Below, in pieces: positions 16,781-26,113 of a stretch of 64,000 nt of DNA. The notes below the pieces were generated by a model, which did no database searches, was not told the origin of the DNA, and saw only the letters and a list, made by a program, of their open reading frames with translations. This stretch comes from Candidatus Krumholzibacteriota bacterium (GTDB lineage: Bacteria > Krumholzibacteriota > Krumholzibacteriia > Krumholzibacteriales > Krumholzibacteriaceae): positions 248,001-312,000 of the forward strand of contig JAFGCX010000020.1 in NCBI GenBank assembly GCA_016932415.1, written 5' to 3'. Position 1 is the first letter of the stretch. Every line of letters begins with the position of its first letter. The position numbers and the translations under genes were made by a program.

Positions 16781-19009
16781 CTATTTTAGCATAAAACCGA
16801 ATTCTTCAACAGTCCTGTTTCCTGAACGATCGCTGATCTCAGCCCTGAGCTTTACATACTCCGGGGGCAAAAAAGCCGGCACCGGCATATAAAGTCTTTT
16901 ACGGAATTCATCCCATTCGCATACTACCCTTTCTCCGTCAAGATAAGTCTCGGCAGACCAGGGATCTATTCCGCTTCCCGTCTCGTCGACAGGCAGATAG
17001 CATATATAGGGTTTGAAGAAACCGCTTCCCGCGTATCTTTCCTCGAGAGCCGCGTGCCTGATGACCGGAGGCAACCCGTCATACAAAAAGATATATATTC
17101 CGGATTCGGGAATATCGACCGATCCGCCTTCCATCGCCGGCACACCGACGCAGGACCAGCCCTCGTCCTCTTCCCATAAAAAGAGAGCAGTTTTTCTCCC
17201 CGTATCACAGACGAGTTTCATCGGCCTCCTGAAACTCTCCTCGCAAAAATCGATGGAAAAAGCCGATGTCACCGGTTTGAGGCCTTCGGGAATACTTCCG
17301 GGAAAACGAGCCGCGTTGACGACCACCGCCGCCTCAGCCGAAACCGCCTGTCCCCTAAGACTCGCTTCGAGGGTGTCTGAGATCACTATATTCGCTTCGC
17401 TCTGTGAGCGCAGAAGATATATCCTGAATGCTTCGGTGCGGATCAGTGGAAATCCCCTGTGATCGAAACCCTCGATTCTGAATATGTTCAACCCGTTTTT
17501 GAGTTCCTTGTTACGGGCAATAGCTGAAAATGTCAATGGACCGGTCCTGATGACTTCGATTTTCCTTAAAGATCCCTCAGCCGGCCTTGTCACTGAAAGA
17601 TCCGATTTCGCGATCCTGTCGGTCGTTATATCTATGACGACACCGTCTTCAACCGCTCTGATATCCGCCTCACAAAATGTGCTGTCCCTCTCCCCCCTCG
17701 TTACCGGCGTCCCGAAGAATTCTACGGCGCGAGCTCCTTCATCGTCGATCGCTTCATACCTGTATATGGCGTCGACAGTTCCCGAAAGGTCACCCTTCAG
17801 GAAGATCCCGAACGGAGTCAACGGTACGGCAGAGTATTCATTTCCCCCGTCGATAGATTCGAAAAGGCGTCCGGTGACTTCTCCTCCATCGGGGTCGACA
17901 GCCGACACTATCGCCTCTGGAGCGGCTTCCAGGACTCTCGCTTCCGTAATGACTGGATGATCATGGATCGAGAAGAAAAATATCCCTTCCGACCTGTTCC
18001 CCGAAGCGTCGATTATCGATATCTCGCCACGGTGAATACCTCTTTCCAGAATGATCACCCCGTTTTTTCCGTTCGCCGACGAATCGATGATACCCTGGCC
18101 CGTCCTGTCAGGCCTGCTGACTCCTTCTTTCCTGTACAGGAGGGTATAGCGTTGCGAAGAACCTTTTCCGACAATATCGTATTCGAGGTCTACTTCTCCG
18201 GATTGGGCATATGAGAAAATCGAATTTCTTATGTGATAAAGGGGAGCGCCGTCTATCAGGATCTCGATATCATACGGTGCCATGTGATACCTGCTGAATC
18301 CCTGTTCATCCCATGTGGATACGGCAAAACTGAAACTGCCATCGAGATGGAGGGTGTCGGCTAATTCATAGTTCTCCCGTCCCGAGGCTCTGAAGAGATA
18401 AAACCGTGGAAATCTGCTTCCGTCGACAATGCTTCCCTCCCCCCGGGGTATGACTTCGAGACCTGATATCATCGGAGCCGTCTCGTCGGGAAGGTGATAG
18501 AATCCTTCCAGGGGATTCAGGGGGCGTTGCGAGGAGTCGCGAAGTTCGAAATGCAGATGGGGAGCAGTGGTACCGGTCTCTCCGGACCAGCATAGCGTGT
18601 CTCCAACGTCAAAACAGAATCTGCCGCCATCAAGCGTCAGATCGCACCAGGAAACCCCTTTTCCTTTCCTGTAATACCAGAGGAAAGAATCGAGTGACGC
18701 GCTGAAACCATCAAGGTGCGCGTAGACAGCGGTGTTACCGTCGGACAGGCGCATATATAGAGCTTTTCCGTACCCGGAATGAGATATCCTGACCCTGCTG
18801 GCGCATCCGTCAGAGATGGCAAGACAGGGAAGTCCTATCGCGCCGAAAGATCTCAGGTCGATACCGGCATGGAAGTGCCCACTGCGAAATTCGCTGAAAC
18901 TGGAACTGAGTCTCCTGCTGCCATGAAACGGCCAAAGGTAGACTTCCGCCGCGGCGGTGGAAGCGAAAAGAAGGATGATAGCGCATACTATTGCTTTTCT
19001 TCGTTTCAT
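16781..19009 (-). CDS. M23-family metallopeptidase with long Ig-like C-terminal region
   Basis: A 742-residue secreted protein with a signal peptide (residues 1-21, ATAAA-type end). The LytM/M23 domain is at the very N-terminus: H-A-G-I-D with H47 and D51, Y-A-H-L-D with H98, and A-P-H-L-H-F-E with H151 and H153, so all zinc and catalytic residues are present. The remaining 570 residues are beta-sandwich-like with repeated D-x-x-G-N-R segments (SIIDASGNRSEG, EISDRSGNRTVEEFG). M23 enzymes cut peptidoglycan cross-bridges or act as scaffold for amidases. It precedes dnaE by 22 nt. Upstream, on the minus strand, a perfect TTGACA with a poor TAACTT 17 nt on would give an almost leaderless mRNA; I regard it as uncertain. 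Confidence 0.82.
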   Translation of the reverse strand: MKRRKAIVCAIILLFASTAAAEVYLWPFHGSRRLSSSFSEFRSGHFHAGIDLRSFGAIGLPCLAISDGCASRVRISHSGYGKALYMRLSDGNTAVYAHLDGFSASLDSFLWYYRKGKGVSWCDLTLDGGRFCFDVGDTLCWSGETGTTAPHLHFELRDSSQRPLNPLEGFYHLPDETAPMISGLEVIPRGEGSIVDGSRFPRFYLFRASGRENYELADTLHLDGSFSFAVSTWDEQGFSRYHMAPYDIEILIDGAPLYHIRNSIFSYAQSGEVDLEYDIVGKGSSQRYTLLYRKEGVSRPDRTGQGIIDSSANGKNGVIILERGIHRGEISIIDASGNRSEGIFFFSIHDHPVITEARVLEAAPEAIVSAVDPDGGEVTGRLFESIDGGNEYSAVPLTPFGIFLKGDLSGTVDAIYRYEAIDDEGARAVEFFGTPVTRGERDSTFCEADIRAVEDGVVIDITTDRIAKSDLSVTRPAEGSLRKIEVIRTGPLTFSAIARNKELKNGLNIFRIEGFDHRGFPLIRTEAFRIYLLRSQSEANIVISDTLEASLRGQAVSAEAAVVVNAARFPGSIPEGLKPVTSAFSIDFCEESFRRPMKLVCDTGRKTALFLWEEDEGWSCVGVPAMEGGSVDIPESGIYIFLYDGLPPVIRHAALEERYAGSGFFKPYICYLPVDETGSGIDPWSAETYLDGERVVCEWDEFRKRLYMPVPAFLPPEYVKLRAEISDRSGNRTVEEFGFMLK

Positions 19010-19083
19010 ACCCTGTGGAAGTTACCATCCACAAGTGCTCTTGTCAATCATTGAGGAAAAGGAGGAAGATAATAGCACCACGG

Positions 19084-20190
19084 TTATCTGACCAGGAGCA
19101 TCTTCCCGGTCCTGAGGTAGTTTTCCGATCTGACGGCGTAGAAATAGATCCCGCTTCCGACCTTGTCACCACTGTCCGAGGTCCCGTCCCATGCGAGGTC
19201 TATCTCCGGTTCGGCGACGTCGCCGCCATAGAGGTCCCTGACGAGTTCTCCTTTGACATTGTATATCTTGACTTCGACCGGCACAGATCCTCCCTGAAGG
19301 TCGAAACTCGCTCTTATCATGGTAGAGGGATTGAACGGATTCGGGTAATTAGAAGCTGATACGATCCTGCTTCCCGGCAAGCTTTCATCAGAAAAAGCTA
19401 CAGCCGTGGAGATCAGCGATTTAAAGAACCTTTCCAGTCCAGCCACTTCGACCGGTAATGGAAGGCTGCCGTTCTCTATTCCCCCCGAAACCTTCGATAA
19501 CTCAGATCCGAAAAGATATCTGAAATCCTCGGCGAATATTTCCTTCGGCCTGTTCATATGATCTGAATCGTCTGAATATTCCGGATCTCCCAGGATGCCG
19601 CGCAGATAGAGGTACCGGTCCCAGCCATTGACATCAGAATCCGGCATGAAACGGCTCTGCATGCAGTGACCGATCTCGTGAGTGACGGTAAAAGCGGTGA
19701 ACTCGTCGGAAAGTTCAAAGACTCCGGGAGATAGGAATATCATATTGCCGCACGCTGAAGAGGTCGTTATATACCTTCTCGGCATGGGAAGAAGATAGAT
19801 GTCGATCTCTATTGAGACCGCCGCGCCTTCGAAATCGATACTTTCCACAGCCGACAGGACCGCTTTCTCCCTCATCGGGTGGAAAGCTCCATCTCCCTTG
19901 TTCCTGACTGAGGGATCTGTTATATCCTCTACAAGCGAATACCCCGCGTGTCCGGAAGGATGAAAGACGAGCCTGCCGTAATCGTCGCGCCATACCATAG
20001 TCGCAAGTATAAGTTCTGAAGAATACAGATTTACCGTGATCCCGTTATCCATCTCCTGCCGGACCGGGTAAATCTGCGCAGATAACAGAACCGGAAAGAG
20101 AGCCACTGCCGTGACGATCATGGCGCAAAATACGGCTAACTTATTGTCTTTCTGAAGGTTCAATCCTTCATCCTTCCAATATCCCTGCAT
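19084..20190 (-). CDS. secreted HExxH metalloprotease-like protein with T9SS-type C-terminal domain
   Basis: A 368-residue protein. The hydrophobic signal segment is at residues 18-38. H171-E-I-G-H175 gives the zinc site, and I-F-A-E-D-F-R-Y-L-F-G later supplies a likely third glutamate ligand, as in gluzincins of the lethal-factor type. From residue 281 a sorting domain follows: NYPNPFNPST, IYNVKGELVRDL, LAWDGTSDSGD..GSGIYFY, ending KMLLVR. The ATG at 20188-20190 has no ribosome site and lies in a possible -10 box; a TTG at 20161-20163 behind GGAAGGATGAAGGA may be the true start, which still keeps the signal peptide. It is probably a T9SS client; the substrate is unknown. Confidence 0.75.
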   Translation of the reverse strand: MQGYWKDEGLNLQKDNKLAVFCAMIVTAVALFPVLLSAQIYPVRQEMDNGITVNLYSSELILATMVWRDDYGRLVFHPSGHAGYSLVEDITDPSVRNKGDGAFHPMREKAVLSAVESIDFEGAAVSIEIDIYLLPMPRRYITTSSACGNMIFLSPGVFELSDEFTAFTVTHEIGHCMQSRFMPDSDVNGWDRYLYLRGILGDPEYSDDSDHMNRPKEIFAEDFRYLFGSELSKVSGGIENGSLPLPVEVAGLERFFKSLISTAVAFSDESLPGSRIVSASNYPNPFNPSTMIRASFDLQGGSVPVEVKIYNVKGELVRDLYGGDVAEPEIDLAWDGTSDSGDKVGSGIYFYAVRSENYLRTGKMLLVR

Positions 20191-20216
20191 AAAGTATCAT
20201 TTCACAAGTATGTCAA
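20188..20216 (-). promoter_or_regulatory. possible promoter for the HExxH protease gene
   Basis: On the minus strand a perfect TTGACA (20211-20216) lies 17 nt before TTTATG (20188-20193), a poor -10. The -10 covers the annotated ATG, which would fit the later TTG start at 20161-20163. Confidence 0.3.
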
Positions 20217-20592
20217 GCTGCAACCGCTGTTCCCCGACCGGGGTGATGAGGCGCGGCGAAAACCGAAAAGGCTTATAATATGGAATGAGATCATTTCAGG
20301 TTCGATCTATAATTTTAGTTATCAATTTTATTCATAACGAGATACGTTTTTTTTATCTCACCATTCAGGAGAAGGTCTTTCCATCAGAATGAATCAATAT
20401 AAATGATTTATTATCAAGAAGATCTAGGGACCGGAAAACCCCTTTTGGGGAATATTCCTCACCCACACTATGCCATGCCTCGGCGTGATATCTGCTAATC
20501 GATTTTTTGACAGACTATTACGCGATTATTGATAGCTGCGTAAAGATCCCCACACAGGTTCCTGTGACCTTTCAGAGGTGAAGGCCAGGGCT
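20191..20592. other. 402-bp intergenic region between Omp85 and the HExxH protease gene
   Basis: An AT-rich gap with no convincing coding frame. It holds the likely transcription end of the sigma-Omp85 operon (hairpin at 20433-20458) and the promoter region of the HExxH protease gene at its left end. A GAGAT/ATCTC stem around a T8 run (about 20338-20358) is visible but has no clear role. Confidence 0.6.
20433..20458 (-). terminator. candidate terminator of the sigma-Omp85 operon
   Basis: On the minus strand CCCC-AAAA-GGGG is followed by TTTT, with an outer GGAA/TTCC pairing that brackets it. The stem is short, about 135 nt after the Omp85 stop. Plausible but weak. Confidence 0.4.
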
Positions 20593-22092
20593 CTAGAATT
20601 GCGTATTTGTAGTAAGGTAAAAGGCAGGTCTTTCATCCTCGCAGAAAGCGCATTCTATTCTTATCATGTCCTGGACAGGAGAGAGTATCTCGAATCCGAA
20701 CCCTCCCGAAGTCATGAACCTTGAACCGCTCAGCTCGGTGAACGAACTCATCAGAGTACCGTTATCGACAAAGGCGACACCGTTGAGTTGAAGATCGAAC
20801 CTTCCGATAAGGGGGACGCTGAACACGACCGGGCCGAATATCGGTTTTCTCCACTGCAGAGATCCGATTATCCTCGACCTTCCCCCCTCTTTCCCCATAT
20901 ATCCTCTCAATTCGGTCCTGCCACCGAGCCTCATGCTGTAGAAGGAAGGGAGGTCTCCATCGCGGTTCTCCAGGTCGGCAGCTATTATCAGGGTCCCGAA
21001 ACTCCTCACCGGCAGGTAAAGATTGCTGATATATCTGTAGAAGGCGAATTGCTGTATATACCCATCGATCGTGACAAACCGGTTGACGCCGATGGCGGTG
21101 AAATAACCGTCGAGAGGAGCGATAATATTATCCCTGCTGTCGTACGAAAGGTGCACTCCGTATGATAAAAAAAGCTGATCGATCCATTCCCCCGCCGGAA
21201 CTTCCACCTCCTTGTCGATCGTCAACTTCGACAATCTTCCTTCTATGCCGAACGACGGCGAGAGCCAGAGCTGCCTCATCCTGTCATCGGTCAGAGGAAA
21301 ACCGATCATGATCCTTCCGCCGTTACGCTCCCTGATATAATCATTATTTTCAGGCGCTTCAAGCCTTGTGAAATTATACAGGCTTGTCGATAACCTTATC
21401 CTCTGATCGCCCAACCACGGGGCGAACCAGCTGATCCCCCCCCCCCGCTCCTTTCCGGAACGTTCCTCGTACTGCATCAGTATATCTTCTCCGAGTCCCC
21501 GGAAATTCTTTATTCTCCACCTTATCCCGTAACTCAATCCCTTGTCGAAATCGTAATTGGCCACCGGCATCGGATATTTCATGAAGAGCTTCGGCCTCTC
21601 CTCGACATGTACGATCAGCCTGCACCGCTCCGCCCCCGTCTGCTCTACTGAGATATTCACCATTGAAAAGAACCCGAGGCCTCTGAGGTAGGAATCATCC
21701 CTGAAGATGACATCATTATCAAGTCTGGACCCCGTTCGGCTCGCCATCACCCTTGTTATCGTACTGGCCCTGGTATATCTGTTCCCGGTCACTATGATCG
21801 TGTCTATGACGCTTCCGAGGCATGGCGAGATCTTGCTATCAAACCTCTCCCGGTTGAAAGCCGGCTCCATGCCGTGGTCCCCGGAACCGTCGAATCCCAG
21901 TTTTCTCGCGAGATTGTCAAACATGCCGGGCGATTTGGCAGCCAGTTCCTCTTCAGGATCGCCTGCCGCCCTGTTCGCCGGTTCTCCGGGATCACCATGC
22001 GCGGTTATGCCGCTATAAGGAATAAAGATAGACAGGAGAATAAAAATGATGAGGAATATCTTCAATGTCAAAAGCTCAGGCTCCAGATCCAT
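20593..22092 (-). CDS. Omp85/BamA-TamA-family outer-membrane protein with one POTRA domain
   Basis: A 499-residue protein. The N-terminal hydrophobic segment (about residues 11-30) is a signal peptide; TTG at codon 9 behind GGAG may be the true start. Residues about 93-172 form one POTRA domain (IDTIIVTGNRYTR...ITRVMASRTGS ... LRGLGFFSMVNISVE). The rest is a 16-strand type barrel with GRTELRGYMGKEGG, the L6-loop-like (V/L)RG(Y/F) motif, and a C-terminal aromatic strand ending TTNTQF. Omp85 proteins insert or export outer-membrane proteins or lipids. One POTRA only fits short TamA/BamA-like or patatin-less types. An 11-G tract (21436-21446) lies inside the coding region at E-R-G-G-G-I-S-W. It is 60 nt after the bactofilin-like gene and likely last in the sigma factor operon. 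Confidence 0.82.
   Translation of the reverse strand: MDLEPELLTLKIFLIIFILLSIFIPYSGITAHGDPGEPANRAAGDPEEELAAKSPGMFDNLARKLGFDGSGDHGMEPAFNRERFDSKISPCLGSVIDTIIVTGNRYTRASTITRVMASRTGSRLDNDVIFRDDSYLRGLGFFSMVNISVEQTGAERCRLIVHVEERPKLFMKYPMPVANYDFDKGLSYGIRWRIKNFRGLGEDILMQYEERSGKERGGGISWFAPWLGDQRIRLSTSLYNFTRLEAPENNDYIRERNGGRIMIGFPLTDDRMRQLWLSPSFGIEGRLSKLTIDKEVEVPAGEWIDQLFLSYGVHLSYDSRDNIIAPLDGYFTAIGVNRFVTIDGYIQQFAFYRYISNLYLPVRSFGTLIIAADLENRDGDLPSFYSMRLGGRTELRGYMGKEGGRSRIIGSLQWRKPIFGPVVFSVPLIGRFDLQLNGVAFVDNGTLMSSFTELSGSRFMTSGGFGFEILSPVQDMIRIECAFCEDERPAFYLTTNTQF
21436..21446. repeat. homopolymer tract of 11 C (11 G on the coding strand)
   Basis: Eleven identical bases lie inside the Omp85 gene, in frame as given, coding for Gly-Gly-Gly with parts of the flanking codons. 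A tract this long is prone to slipped-strand changes in length, which would shift the frame in the early barrel region. Confidence 0.9.
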
Positions 22093-22152
22093 ATTTCCAA
22101 AGGTTCTTTACTCACCTGAAGATAATAGGGAAAAGCGCCCCTGTAAAGCGTT

Positions 22153-23490
22153 TCATTCCTGATCAGGTTCCGGAAGAGGCAACCGCGCTCCATGCGTCAG
22201 CTGACCGGCCTTCGAAAGAATGAAGGCGCCGACTCCGGTAAAGAGAGCGATGAAGTTCAGGAACGCGCTCATGCTTTTGAGTATGATCCTTGCCGGAAGG
22301 AAGTATGGAGCAAACCACAGCATTCCGGAAAGAATTCCCAGAAGCATCAGTCCAAACAGGCCTATGATGCCCTGTATGAAGATCGAATCACTTTCGAGAT
22401 TGAATTTACTCACGATAAAACGTCCGAGCGCAAGGGCGCTGACGAAATATCCGACGATAACAAGCGCTCCGAATGAGAGCACCAGCAGTATCGCCACGGG
22501 AATCCCTATAATGGTGATACTGAGGATCACCCCGATCAATCCTACGACCGCGCCACCAATGAATAACACGAGGAGTCCTACTCCGAGCGCTTTGAAGAAC
22601 GATCCGAAAATGAATTCGGATGAACGGCGCATCCTGTCTGGCAGGAAATAAAGTATGATCAGGAGAAGAAGAGCCCCAACGAGGAATGAGACGAATTTCG
22701 CTATCACACGGAAGATTCCTCCTCCGAAGGCGAAGAACGGGACTGAAATAGGATTATGGTGGCTCCATACCTCTATCGTCTCTCCCCTGACGTGAGCGCG
22801 CGGGTCCTCATCGAGTCTCCCCAGCACCGATACGACTTCCCCGTTGACTATCGCCGTAGGTCCGATCTTCACGTCGCCGAGCACGGAGACGACATCACCG
22901 GTGACCTTCCCGTCGATCTCTATATCTCCGAAAAGGACTACCACGTCTCCACGGACGAGCTCGTTCCTGCCGATATGGACATCATCACCGAACCTGACCA
23001 GTTCCTTCGTCCTTACGACCTTGAAATCCCTTTCCTCGATATTAAGAAAATCGAAATCGATATATTCCGAAGGATCATCGAGATCATCGAGGTTTATCTT
23101 TATCCCATCGATATCATCGAATACCTTCTCGAGTCCCTCTGATATCCTGGCTTTGTCGATATCAAGTATGACCTCTTCTCCGTCGCTTGAACCTATCTTG
23201 ACGCCCTTGTCCGATATCGAGATCTTGAGGTTGCTCTTTTTGTCTGTCTCTGATCTCTTCTTGTCTGATTTGTATTTTTTTATCTCTACCGGCTTATCCT
23301 TTTCCTCTTCAGCCGTTTTCTCCTTGCGCGACAGCGTGTCTTTCTCCGCCTCCTGCTGTACCGATACCTGTGCCGCCGGAGAGACCAGTGCCTTGATGAC
23401 AGTTTTTGTGACACCACCGAAACTCAAAAGAGTCACCATAATAAATATCTGAATCGATTTTGCCGCGACAGTGCTAAAAAATACCAACAT
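22153..23490 (-). CDS. bactofilin-like beta-solenoid domain fused to a multi-pass membrane region
   Basis: Taken from the ATG at 23488-23490, which has AAGGAG six nt upstream; an upstream ATG at 23514 in the same frame lacks a ribosome site. The product has about 445 residues: an N-terminal hydrophobic segment, a charged Lys/Glu linker (residues 45-90), then a repeat region with V-x-G-D-V-V-x-(L/V)-x-G-D-(I/V) periodicity (about residues 155-230) typical of polymer-forming cytoskeletal/bactofilin solenoids, and finally four or more transmembrane helices (from about residue 258). The role is probably envelope organisation or stress response. It overlaps the anti-sigma-like gene by 17 bp and is followed by the Omp85 gene. 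Confidence 0.72.
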   Translation of the reverse strand: MLVFFSTVAAKSIQIFIMVTLLSFGGVTKTVIKALVSPAAQVSVQQEAEKDTLSRKEKTAEEEKDKPVEIKKYKSDKKRSETDKKSNLKISISDKGVKIGSSDGEEVILDIDKARISEGLEKVFDDIDGIKINLDDLDDPSEYIDFDFLNIEERDFKVVRTKELVRFGDDVHIGRNELVRGDVVVLFGDIEIDGKVTGDVVSVLGDVKIGPTAIVNGEVVSVLGRLDEDPRAHVRGETIEVWSHHNPISVPFFAFGGGIFRVIAKFVSFLVGALLLLIILYFLPDRMRRSSEFIFGSFFKALGVGLLVLFIGGAVVGLIGVILSITIIGIPVAILLVLSFGALVIVGYFVSALALGRFIVSKFNLESDSIFIQGIIGLFGLMLLGILSGMLWFAPYFLPARIILKSMSAFLNFIALFTGVGAFILSKAGQLTHGARLPLPEPDQE

Positions 23491-24121
23491 GCGTCTCTCC
23501 TTTTCTCCAGGCAATCCTCGTCATCCTGATTATAAGATAGAGGCTCAGGATAGATGCTATTATCCCTATACTCAGATATACGGCCGAAATATCCCCTGCC
23601 TGCCTCTGGAATGTCTTGATGAGGAGTCTTCCGGCCACACGGTATTTCTCAAGAGAATTGATAAATTGCATTAGGATCGCGGGGTCCTCGATAGTCCGCC
23701 TGAGCATATATATGCCGGATGCCCCGATACCGAGCATTCTCTGGGTCAATACTACGAAAGAGGTGAGTATCGGCGTGTAGACAGCCACGAAAAGCCCGAA
23801 AACAGCTGAAGTCATCACGCCCGCGCGCAGAGGCGCCGGCAGAAGATCCCACCTGCCCCTGACCGAGATCCACGCTTTCTTAAGAGGGCTGACCCTGTAA
23901 CGCGCGACATTGACGTGAGCCATGATCTTCATATTGAATTCAGGTGATGGTTCAAATATCTCCATCGCGCCGAGTGCGTTGAACACCTTTGAATATTCCC
24001 TGTCTATCGCGTGGCACGCCCGGCACTCACTGGTATGATTCTCATACTCCGCCATCCCGGCCAGGTCGAGTTCGCCATCGTAATATTTCTGAACGAGCAT
24101 TTTAAAAAGATGGCAGTTCAT
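23474..24121 (-). CDS. zinc-finger (zf-HC2) anti-sigma factor-like membrane protein
   Basis: A 215-residue protein. The N-terminal ZAS-type motif is H29-x3-C33-x2-C36 in ENHTSECRACHA, preceded by C3, as in anti-sigma factors that hold ECF sigma factors. Hydrophobic segments at about residues 100-125 and 178-200 indicate membrane insertion. The gene is in the same run as an ECF sigma factor gene, with only the DUF4097 gene between them, so it probably sequesters that sigma factor at the membrane. Pairing is inferred from order and the zinc motif. It starts 6 nt after the DUF4097 gene and overlaps the bactofilin-like gene. Confidence 0.75.
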   Translation of the reverse strand: MNCHLFKMLVQKYYDGELDLAGMAEYENHTSECRACHAIDREYSKVFNALGAMEIFEPSPEFNMKIMAHVNVARYRVSPLKKAWISVRGRWDLLPAPLRAGVMTSAVFGLFVAVYTPILTSFVVLTQRMLGIGASGIYMLRRTIEDPAILMQFINSLEKYRVAGRLLIKTFQRQAGDISAVYLSIGIIASILSLYLIIRMTRIAWRKGETHVGIF

Positions 24122-24127
24122 CTGATC

Positions 24128-25234
24128 TTACTCCCCTGGTTCCTCTATCGTAATATCTCCACTCGCTGATTCAAGAAAAACCTTTCCCTTTCCTCCACGC
24201 ACAATACCATAGATACTGTTTCTGGCTACTTTTTTCAGGTCGATAGGAAGATCGACATTTATCGTCCCCGATGTAGTCCCTACCTTCAGGACATACCCAC
24301 CTTCCATCGCTTCAAGGAATCTCAATGTTATCTGGCCGCTCGACGCAGTTATCTTGTAATTATTATCACCTTCGGGCAGAGCCCTTATAAGGATATTACC
24401 GCTGGCGGTCGAGGCATCCACAGCCCCTCTCACGTCTATAAAATCAGCTTCCGCGTTCACTCCCCTGTACTCCACCGCGCCGACGCCTTCGACAATGACC
24501 TCGCCATATCCGATGCTCACTCCGAGGTCTCCTCCTGTCTGAAGAAGCTCCAACTTGCCTGTAGTGACATCGCATTTTACATTTCCGCCGATGTTCTTCC
24601 CCGCTATTTTTCCGCTTGTCACTTTAAGGACAGCATCTCCCGCGACCTTGACAGCCTTGATCTGTCCGCTGGTCACGTTGACCTCGGCATCTCCCCCGAT
24701 CTCCCTTATATTCGCCTCGCCGCTCGATACCGATACTTCCACGCTTGAGCGTATATCCACTATCGTTATAGCGCCGCTCGCGGTAGTCGCGGCGACCTCA
24801 AAATCTTCCGGTACGAGGATGGTCAGTTCCATCATCATGTTCGGATGCTTGTCGACTACCATCGACAGGAGGCTTCGCTTGACTTTATATTTCTTCGGAT
24901 AAAGCGTCTCTATCTTTATTATATCTCCGGGTCTGGATACCTCGATCTCCATCAGGGAAGCGATCTTCTTCGCCTCCTCGAGATCATCGGAGTGGACCCT
25001 CTTTATGACCTTGAGAAAGATGCTTTCGCGCCCTTTCTCCCCCGTCACGGAAATACTGCCGTTTACTCCTTCTATGACGATCGTCCGGGCCTCTCCCGGC
25101 TTGATCTCTTTCTCTACAGTCTCGGAATGGGTCACTTCGGCCGATGCCGGAACGGTCTGGATAAAGATGCAGCCCAACGCCAGGATCGAACAGGCTGCCT
25201 GGATCCTGCTGATACGACTCTTTGCTCTTCTCAT
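24128..25234 (-). CDS. DUF4097-family exported beta-solenoid protein
   Basis: A 368-residue protein with a signal peptide (residues 1-32, V-P-A-S-A-E). Residues about 45-365 consist of short repeats such as ASGAITIVDIRSSVEVSVSSGEANIREIGGDAEVNVTSG, described as (V/T)xSGxxxIxxIxGDxxVxV, the hallmark of DUF4097/DUF4098 proteins, which fold as a beta-solenoid. Such proteins are often encoded next to ECF sigma and anti-sigma genes. Its ATG overlaps the sigma factor stop (ATGA), so production is coupled to the sigma factor. It is exported, and could be a sensor or structural component; no catalytic residues are seen. Confidence 0.82.
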   Translation of the reverse strand: MRRAKSRISRIQAACSILALGCIFIQTVPASAEVTHSETVEKEIKPGEARTIVIEGVNGSISVTGEKGRESIFLKVIKRVHSDDLEEAKKIASLMEIEVSRPGDIIKIETLYPKKYKVKRSLLSMVVDKHPNMMMELTILVPEDFEVAATTASGAITIVDIRSSVEVSVSSGEANIREIGGDAEVNVTSGQIKAVKVAGDAVLKVTSGKIAGKNIGGNVKCDVTTGKLELLQTGGDLGVSIGYGEVIVEGVGAVEYRGVNAEADFIDVRGAVDASTASGNILIRALPEGDNNYKITASSGQITLRFLEAMEGGYVLKVGTTSGTINVDLPIDLKKVARNSIYGIVRGGKGKVFLESASGDITIEEPGE

Positions 25235-25836
25235 GACAGACCTCCTTCCGTCGAACCCGCGTCATCGACAAGTCCCTTTTTGATAAAAACGCTTTTTATC
25301 AGGTTCCTTGCCCTGTGTATCCTCGCCTTTACCGTTCCGAGCGGTATACCGAGGTTGTCTGATATCTCTTCATATGAAAGCTGCTCCTGATGACGCAGGA
25401 TGACGATGATCCTGTAGTGATCGGGAAGCTCCGCTATCGCCTGATTCAACACTTCCATCATCTCCCTGTTCTCAAGTTCCCGGTCTGGATTGACTGTCTC
25501 GGCCGGCAGCTGACGCGACATCTCGCCATCTGAACCGGAAACAGGCTCGTCAAGAGAATATACGCCGCTTTTCCTCCGGCGTATGAAATCGATACAAAGA
25601 TTCGACGTAATCCTGTATAACCAGCTTGAAAACGGATATGAAGGATTATATCTGTCAAGAACGTTGAATGTCCTGATAAAGACATCCTGCGCCAGGTCCT
25701 CGGCGTCCGAATGATTCTTGACCATCCGGAAGCAGATGCTGTAGACGGGATTCCTGTATTTCGTGAGAAGTTCTTCAAAAGCCTTCTCATCCCCTTTCAG
25801 ACAACGTTCGACCAGAATTGCATCTTCACGTTTCAA
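25231..25836 (-). CDS. ECF-type RNA polymerase sigma factor
   Basis: A 201-residue sigma-70 family protein. Region 2 shows NPVYSICFRMVKNHSDAEDLAQDVF and W-L-Y-R-I-T-x-N-L-C-I-D-F-I-R-R-R; region 4 shows LPDHYRIIVILRHQEQLSYEEI and the helix-turn-helix G-I-P-L-G-T-V-K-A-R-I-H-R-A-R. There is no region 1.1 or 3, so it is an ECF (RpoE-like) factor. It heads an operon with DUF4097, zf-HC2, bactofilin-like and Omp85 genes, which suggests control of envelope homeostasis. Upstream on the minus strand TTGCTG and TATAAA stand 16 nt apart, a possible housekeeping promoter; I see no clear self-promoter of the AAC/CGT type. Confidence 0.92.
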   Translation of the reverse strand: MKREDAILVERCLKGDEKAFEELLTKYRNPVYSICFRMVKNHSDAEDLAQDVFIRTFNVLDRYNPSYPFSSWLYRITSNLCIDFIRRRKSGVYSLDEPVSGSDGEMSRQLPAETVNPDRELENREMMEVLNQAIAELPDHYRIIVILRHQEQLSYEEISDNLGIPLGTVKARIHRARNLIKSVFIKKGLVDDAGSTEGGLS

Positions 25837-26113
25837 ACGTACACACCTTGATTACGTGACAGTATTAAGAATGTTTCGTCCTAATAAATCTTTTTTATAC
25901 ATTATCTTCCGCAAGCAGCAAAAAAGATAGCAGGATAATTTAGATGTGGGAAGCCGAATCTTATAACCTGTTGCAGATAATCTGATTCTACCTGTCGGTG
26001 GCAAGTCAGAGGATCATTGATAAGATACCGTCGCACTCTACATCAATGCACGATCATTCGACCTGAATACCTGTTTTGTTTAAAACAAGGACCAGTTCCA
26101 AACAAAACCCAAA

